Assembly (NCBI GenBank): GCA_031271065.1
Contig: JAISWP010000055.1
Span: 1 to 7,873, forward strand
From: Synergistaceae bacterium
Lineage (GTDB): Bacteria; Synergistota; Synergistia; Synergistales; Synergistaceae
DNA: 7,873 nucleotides
Direction of reading: 5' to 3'
Below the pieces are notes generated by a model. That model saw only the letters and a program-made list of their open reading frames with translations. It ran no database searches and was not told the DNA's origin. Below, one piece after another: positions 4,579-7,873 of the stretch. The first letter of the stretch is position 1; each line of letters begins with the position of its first letter. Position numbers and translations under genes: made by a program.

Positions 4579-6072
4579 TTGCGTCGTCCTGTGGTGTGCG
4601 GCGATTATGACGTAATTGTGGTGGGCGCGGGAATAACGGGGGGGACCATAGCCCGCGAGCTTTCAAAGTACACGCTGAAAGCGGCCGTTATGGAGCGCGC
4701 CTCTGATATACCCTTCGGTTCGAGCCGGGCAAACAGCTCGATGATACACGGCGGTTTCGACGACAAACCCGGCACGCTGAAGGCCCGGTTCTGCCCCGCC
4801 GGAAATAAGATGTACAAAGTTCTCCACGAGGAACTCGATTTTAAATACAGAGCCTGCGGTTCTTACGTCTGCGCAATAGGGCCTGATGAGGAGCGGCATC
4901 TTGAGATGCTCCTCGGCTACGGGCATAAAAACGGGGTCCAGGGTCTGGAGATAATCAGCGGAAACGCGCTCCGGGAGAAGGAACCCCGCACCTCGCCGGA
5001 GATCACCGCGGCGCTCTGGTCCCCTACAGCCGCGATAGTCAATAATTTTGAGGCGTCTATTGCTTTTATCGACAACGCTAGGCAGAACGGCGTGGATTTA
5101 TTTATGGAAACAGAGGTCACCGGATTGCTTTTCAGCGAGGACGGCTCGCACATACGCGGCGTATCCACCAGCCGGGGAGATTTCACCTCCCGCGTAGTCA
5201 TCAACGCCGCCGGGGTCAATGCCGACCTCATATCCCGGATGGCCGGCGACGACAGCTTCGTCATCCAGCCGACCAGGGGGGAATACTTTATCTTCGACCG
5301 GAACATAGGCGGCATGATCGACGCGTTTTTCTTCTCATGTCCCTCCGACAAGGGCAAAGGAGTGACGGTCACTCACACGGCCGACGACAACCTGCTGATA
5401 GGGCCCACCTCCGTGGTTCAGACCGACAGGGAGAACAGGAACACGACGAGGCCGGGACTGGAGGAAGTATTCGAGGGCGCGGCCAGGCTGGTGCCGAACA
5501 TCCCGAGGAATATGGCCATAACGACTTTTTCGGGCGTGAGGGCGAACTCGGTCAGCGGGGACTTCCACATATACCCGCTGGACAAGCCGAGAGGCTTTTT
5601 CAACGCCGCCGGCATCAAGTCCCCCGGTTTCACCAGCGCTCCCGCTATAGCGTCTTTTGCGGTGGAAACCATAAAGGAGACCATGCCGGACCTGGTGAAG
5701 TTCGAGCCCGATCCGAAATTTGTGCCCGAACGCCGCCATATACCGCGTTTCGCGGACATGACTATGGATGAGCGCAAACGGCTGGCCGCCGGGGACCCGA
5801 AATGGGGACAGATCGTCTGCCGGTGCGAAAGCGTCACCGAAGCGCAGGTGGTCGAGGCGATACAGAGAGGAGCCCGAACCGTGGCCGGCGTGAAACTTTG
5901 GGTGCGCCCCGGGACCGGGAGGTGTCAGGGCGGGTTCTGCGCTCCGCGCGTAGTCGAGATACTCGCGAGGGAACTGGGAGTTTCACCGCTCGAAATAACG
6001 AGGCACGGAGGGGATTCCCGTATGCTGACGGGACGCACGAAGGACCCTCTCAAAGCGGAGGGACGGCCATGA
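4579..6072 (+). CDS. glpA: GlpA-like FAD-dependent glycerol-3-phosphate dehydrogenase with BFD [2Fe-2S] domain
   Basis: Predicted catalytic subunit oxidising sn-glycerol-3-phosphate to dihydroxyacetone phosphate. It is 497 aa. The N-terminal DAO-type domain starts with DVIVVGAGITGG (11-22, FAD dinucleotide-binding GxGxxG) and includes MIHGGF and INAAGVNAD, typical of the family. The C-terminal BFD-like domain has Cys414 and Cys416 (VCRCE) plus Cys449 and Cys454 (GRCQGGFC), the four ligands expected for a [2Fe-2S] cluster; E. coli GlpA has the same arrangement. Start is TTG at 4579. Its stop overlaps the ATG of the next gene (ATGA, 6069-6072), implying translational coupling and a fixed complex. 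Downstream partners differ from GlpB and GlpC, so the electron acceptor probably differs too. A related family member acting on another hydroxy acid is possible, but the glpF-glpK context supports glycerol-3-phosphate. Confidence 0.9.
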   Translation: MRRPVVCGDYDVIVVGAGITGGTIARELSKYTLKAAVMERASDIPFGSSRANSSMIHGGFDDKPGTLKARFCPAGNKMYKVLHEELDFKYRACGSYVCAIGPDEERHLEMLLGYGHKNGVQGLEIISGNALREKEPRTSPEITAALWSPTAAIVNNFEASIAFIDNARQNGVDLFMETEVTGLLFSEDGSHIRGVSTSRGDFTSRVVINAAGVNADLISRMAGDDSFVIQPTRGEYFIFDRNIGGMIDAFFFSCPSDKGKGVTVTHTADDNLLIGPTSVVQTDRENRNTTRPGLEEVFEGAARLVPNIPRNMAITTFSGVRANSVSGDFHIYPLDKPRGFFNAAGIKSPGFTSAPAIASFAVETIKETMPDLVKFEPDPKFVPERRHIPRFADMTMDERKRLAAGDPKWGQIVCRCESVTEAQVVEAIQRGARTVAGVKLWVRPGTGRCQGGFCAPRVVEILARELGVSPLEITRHGGDSRMLTGRTKDPLKAEGRP

Positions 6073-7352
6073 ACGATACGAGATTCGTGGACGTGGCGAT
6101 CATAGGCGCGGGTCCGGCGGGAGTCGCGGCGGGAGTCGCGGCCCGCAGGGAAGGCGCCGCGGATGTGGTGATTTTCGAGAGGGACTGGGAACCGGGAGGA
6201 ATACTTCAGCAGTGCATCCATCCGGGGTTCGGCCTGCACACTTTCGGGGAGGAACTGACCGGCCCCGAATACATGCACAGATATCTCGAACGGGCCAGGG
6301 AGGCCGGAGTCAGGTTCGACCTGAACACGATGGTGTTTCAGATGGACAGGCCCGTTCCCGGAGACGGTATGAAGTCGGCCGGATTTTGGACTATGAATCC
6401 GGAGCGCGGCGTGGAGCGTGTGGAGGCGAAAGCTGTCGTTCTGGCGATGGGGTGCCGCGAACGTCCCGCGGGAGCGCTCGCTTTGGCGGGCAGCCGTCCC
6501 GCCGGCGTGTATACGGCGGGCACGGCCCAGCGCTTCGTCAATATGGAGGGCATGATGCCCGGCAGGCGCGCCGTCATAATGGGAACCGGCGACATCGGTC
6601 TCATAATGGCCCGCCGCATGATGCTGGAGGGAGCGGAAGTCACTGCCGTGTTCGAGATAATGCCGTGGGTATCCGGGCTGCGGCGCAACATAGCCCAGTG
6701 CCTGGACGACTTCGGAATACCCTACTACCTCAACCATAGCGTCTGCGAACTGCACGGCAGAGACCGCCTCGAAGGGGTTTCCGTGGTGGAGATCGGAGAG
6801 GACCGGCGTCCGGTTCCCGGCAGCGAAAAACTCATCGGATGCGATACCCTGCTTCTGGCGGTGGGACTGATCCCGGAGAACGAGCTTTCCCGGATGGCGG
6901 GCATAGAGATAGAGCCCATGACAAACGGCCCGCGGGTGAACGAGTTCATGCAGACCAGTGAAGAATGTGTGTTCGCCGCGGGAAACGTGGTCGTCGTGTA
7001 CGACCTGGTGGACTTCGTCAGTATGGAGGGGGAGCGGGCCGGGGCTTACGCGGCCAGGTACGCGGCGGGCGCTCTTTCCGGGAGAAAACGCGAGCTCAGG
7101 GTCGTTCCCGGGAACAACATACGCGTCATATCGCCCCAAATACTGACAGGCGGGGACGACGTCACGATATACCTGCGCGTCGGAGTCCCGGTGGAGGGCC
7201 CCTGCAGGCTTTACGCCGAGCCTGGAATATTCTCGCGGAACCTGAGATACGCCCGGCCCGGGGAGATGAACGAGATCAAGGTCAAGGCGGAAGCCATCTC
7301 GTCCCTGCCGCCGGACGTGACCGAGATCACCGTGGGAGTGGAGGAATTGTAA
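6069..7352 (+). CDS. FAD/NAD(P)-binding oxidoreductase, probable second subunit of the glycerol-3-phosphate dehydrogenase
   Basis: A 427-aa flavoprotein of the pyridine nucleotide-disulfide oxidoreductase fold, resembling the FAD/NAD-binding parts of sarcosine oxidase alpha, opine oxidase and HcnB proteins. FAD site: IIGAGPAG (11-18). Characteristic MGCRERP (127-133) and RPAGVYTAGTAQ (143-154) follow. A second dinucleotide fold begins AVIMGTGDIG (168-177), consistent with NAD(P)H. CVFAAGN (300-306) is the FAD-closing GD-like motif, with Asn for the usual Asp. There is no CxxC redox pair, so it is not a thioredoxin-reductase-type disulfide enzyme; the C-terminal 80 residues lack the dimerisation helix pattern of those enzymes. 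The ATG at 6069 is chosen because GGAGG (6057-6061) is 7 nt upstream and it overlaps the glpA stop by 4 nt. Likely role is passing electrons between the GlpA flavin or Fe-S and NAD(P); the acceptor is inferred. Confidence 0.85.
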   Translation: MNDTRFVDVAIIGAGPAGVAAGVAARREGAADVVIFERDWEPGGILQQCIHPGFGLHTFGEELTGPEYMHRYLERAREAGVRFDLNTMVFQMDRPVPGDGMKSAGFWTMNPERGVERVEAKAVVLAMGCRERPAGALALAGSRPAGVYTAGTAQRFVNMEGMMPGRRAVIMGTGDIGLIMARRMMLEGAEVTAVFEIMPWVSGLRRNIAQCLDDFGIPYYLNHSVCELHGRDRLEGVSVVEIGEDRRPVPGSEKLIGCDTLLLAVGLIPENELSRMAGIEIEPMTNGPRVNEFMQTSEECVFAAGNVVVVYDLVDFVSMEGERAGAYAARYAAGALSGRKRELRVVPGNNIRVISPQILTGGDDVTIYLRVGVPVEGPCRLYAEPGIFSRNLRYARPGEMNEIKVKAEAISSLPPDVTEITVGVEEL

Positions 7353-7353
7353 A

Positions 7354-7716
7354 ATGCCGGATGTGAAAAAATTTCTGTGCGTCTCCTGTCCCGTAGGCTG
7401 TTCTCTTACGGTGACGGTCGAAGGGACGGAAGTTCTGAGCGTGGAGGGCAACACCTGTCCTCTCGGCGTCAAGTACGCCCATGCGGAAGTGACGAACCCG
7501 GTCCGCACGTTCACTTCGACGGTCCGGGTCAGGGGCGCTTCCCTGCCGGTCTGTCCGGTGCGCAGCAGAACGCCGCTGCCTCTTTCGAAGGTGTGGGACG
7601 TTACGGGGGAATTGGCTAAACTCACGGTGGACGCCCCGATAGAGATAGGTCAGGTGCTGATCGAAAATGCGGCCGGCGCAGGCGCGGATATAGTGGCAAG
7701 CCGCTCTTTGAGATAA
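7354..7716 (+). CDS. DUF1667-type small cysteine protein, probable third subunit
   Basis: A 120-aa protein matching, from memory, the DUF1667 family found beside GlpA-like and FAD/NAD(P) oxidoreductase genes in anaerobes. The N-terminal half has Cys9, Cys12, Cys16 and Cys35 (CVSCPVGC then GNTCPLG), a C-x2-C-x3-C-x18-C pattern able to hold a 4Fe-4S cluster or zinc. The middle VTNPVRTFTSTVRV and the C-terminal half (PVRSRTPLPLSKVWD, then a GADIVASR end) are typical of the family. Cys67 is an extra cysteine. No signal peptide or membrane span is apparent, so it is probably cytosolic. The start is supported by GGAGG (7340-7344) 9 nt upstream, and the gene begins 2 nt after the previous stop codon's last base, so it is surely co-expressed. 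Biochemical function of the family is not established as far as I know; an electron-transfer role with its two neighbours is inference. Confidence 0.85.
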   Translation: MPDVKKFLCVSCPVGCSLTVTVEGTEVLSVEGNTCPLGVKYAHAEVTNPVRTFTSTVRVRGASLPVCPVRSRTPLPLSKVWDVTGELAKLTVDAPIEIGQVLIENAAGAGADIVASRSLR

Positions 7717-7727
7717 TCGGCCGCCCG

Positions 7728-7809
7728 GCCCCGCCCGCGTGTATTTATTTTATACAGATATCAGGCCGAAGGCGCGTTTATTCGGCCTGATAACTGTATG
7801 CGGGGCTTT
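7728..7809 (+). terminator. Large nested inverted repeat, probable end of operon
   Basis: TATCAGGCCGAA (7759-7770) and TTCGGCCTGATA (7781-7792) form a perfect 12-bp stem on a 10-nt loop; after an A/A mismatch ATACAG (7752-7757) pairs with CTGTAT (7794-7799). Further out, GCCCCGC (7728-7734) matches GCGGGGC (7800-7806), which could close the whole structure with a one-sided 17-nt bulge, followed by only TTT (7807-7809). It begins 12 bp after the last stop codon. The weak T-run makes termination probable rather than certain; the near symmetry could also serve a convergent gene beyond the window. Confidence 0.55.
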
Positions 7810-7833
7810 GTATGGTTAAACCCGAACCTGCCT

Positions 7834-7871
7834 GACAATCGGCGAGCGTCGTGGAGGTTCGCTCGACAATC
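7834..7871. repeat. Direct repeat GACAATC enclosing a small inverted repeat at the window edge
   Basis: GACAATC occurs at 7834-7840 and 7865-7871. Between them CGAGCG (7843-7848) is inverted as CGCTCG (7860-7865) around an 11-nt spacer that contains GGAGG. The window stops two bases later, so whether this is the start of a longer repeat or chance cannot be told. No gene is recognised here. Confidence 0.25.
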
Positions 7872-7873
7872 CA

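Noticed and set aside
2897..4666. 589-codon open frame on the minus strand across glpK, the longest frame in the window
   Set aside because: It is antisense to a complete, highly conserved glycerol kinase and is kept open by GC-rich codon bias; its low-complexity Arg/Val/Gly-rich product resembles no family, and it crosses two intergenic hairpins.
5802..6068. Upstream extension of the FAD/NAD(P) oxidoreductase to an ATG at 5802
   Set aside because: It would overlap the conserved Fe-S domain of glpA by 271 nt, and the extra sequence is merely that domain read out of frame. The ATG at 6069 has a good ribosome site and starts just before the FAD-binding strand.
5925..7625. 566-codon minus-strand frame across the FAD/NAD(P) oxidoreductase and DUF1667 genes
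   Set aside because: Shadow of two well-supported plus-strand genes; no recognisable motif and an abnormal composition rich in His, Arg and Pro.
7853..7873. tRNA-like 3' end (GGTTCG followed later by CCA)
   Set aside because: Spacing and pairing of a T-arm and acceptor stem are not satisfied, and no D-arm or anticodon arm is found upstream.

Overview
The window is a chromosomal stretch of a moderately GC-rich bacterium. It holds the 3' end of folD, a 531-bp non-coding region, and then a six-gene cluster for glycerol uptake and oxidation, all on the plus strand. TTG starts (dhaK, glpA), strong Shine-Dalgarno sites, a GlpA-like / FAD-NAD(P) oxidoreductase / DUF1667 trio and a FolD variant with an FRPLP motif suggest an anaerobe of the Synergistota or a clostridial lineage. 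This assignment is from general familiarity only; no rRNA or marker gene is present to confirm it.

Layout. 2-586: C-terminal two thirds of FolD (one-carbon metabolism, unrelated to the rest). 587-1117: non-coding region with a probable folD terminator (652-680), a 13-bp-stem inverted repeat (762-797), a perfect 12-bp palindrome (859-870), a plausible sigma-70 type promoter (895-924) and a roughly 190-nt leader containing an unusually strong but apparently unused Shine-Dalgarno sequence. 1118-1861: glpF, glycerol channel. 1890-2888: dhaK, dihydroxyacetone-binding kinase subunit. 2963-4495: glpK, glycerol kinase. 4579-6072: glpA-like FAD-dependent glycerol-3-phosphate dehydrogenase with a C-terminal BFD-type [2Fe-2S] domain. 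6069-7352: FAD/NAD(P)-binding oxidoreductase, overlapping glpA by 4 nt. 7354-7716: small DUF1667-type cysteine protein. 7717-7873: non-coding, with a long nested inverted repeat that probably ends the operon and a second small repeat at the window edge.

How the genes fit together. GlpF lets glycerol in, GlpK phosphorylates it to sn-glycerol-3-phosphate, and the three-protein dehydrogenase oxidises that to dihydroxyacetone phosphate. The second subunit carries a nucleotide-binding fold and the third a four-cysteine motif, so electrons probably pass from the GlpA flavin through an Fe-S centre to NAD(P) or another carrier, in place of the GlpB/GlpC membrane module of enterobacteria. DhaK would bring free dihydroxyacetone into the same product pool, but its obligatory partner DhaL and any DhaM are absent here.

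The most notable points are this alternative GlpA-oxidoreductase-DUF1667 module, the partnerless dhaK, two long GC-rich hairpins placed exactly before and after glpK, and a FolD lacking the expected Gln of its cyclohydrolase-associated motif. No CRISPR array, insertion sequence, tRNA or rRNA was seen.
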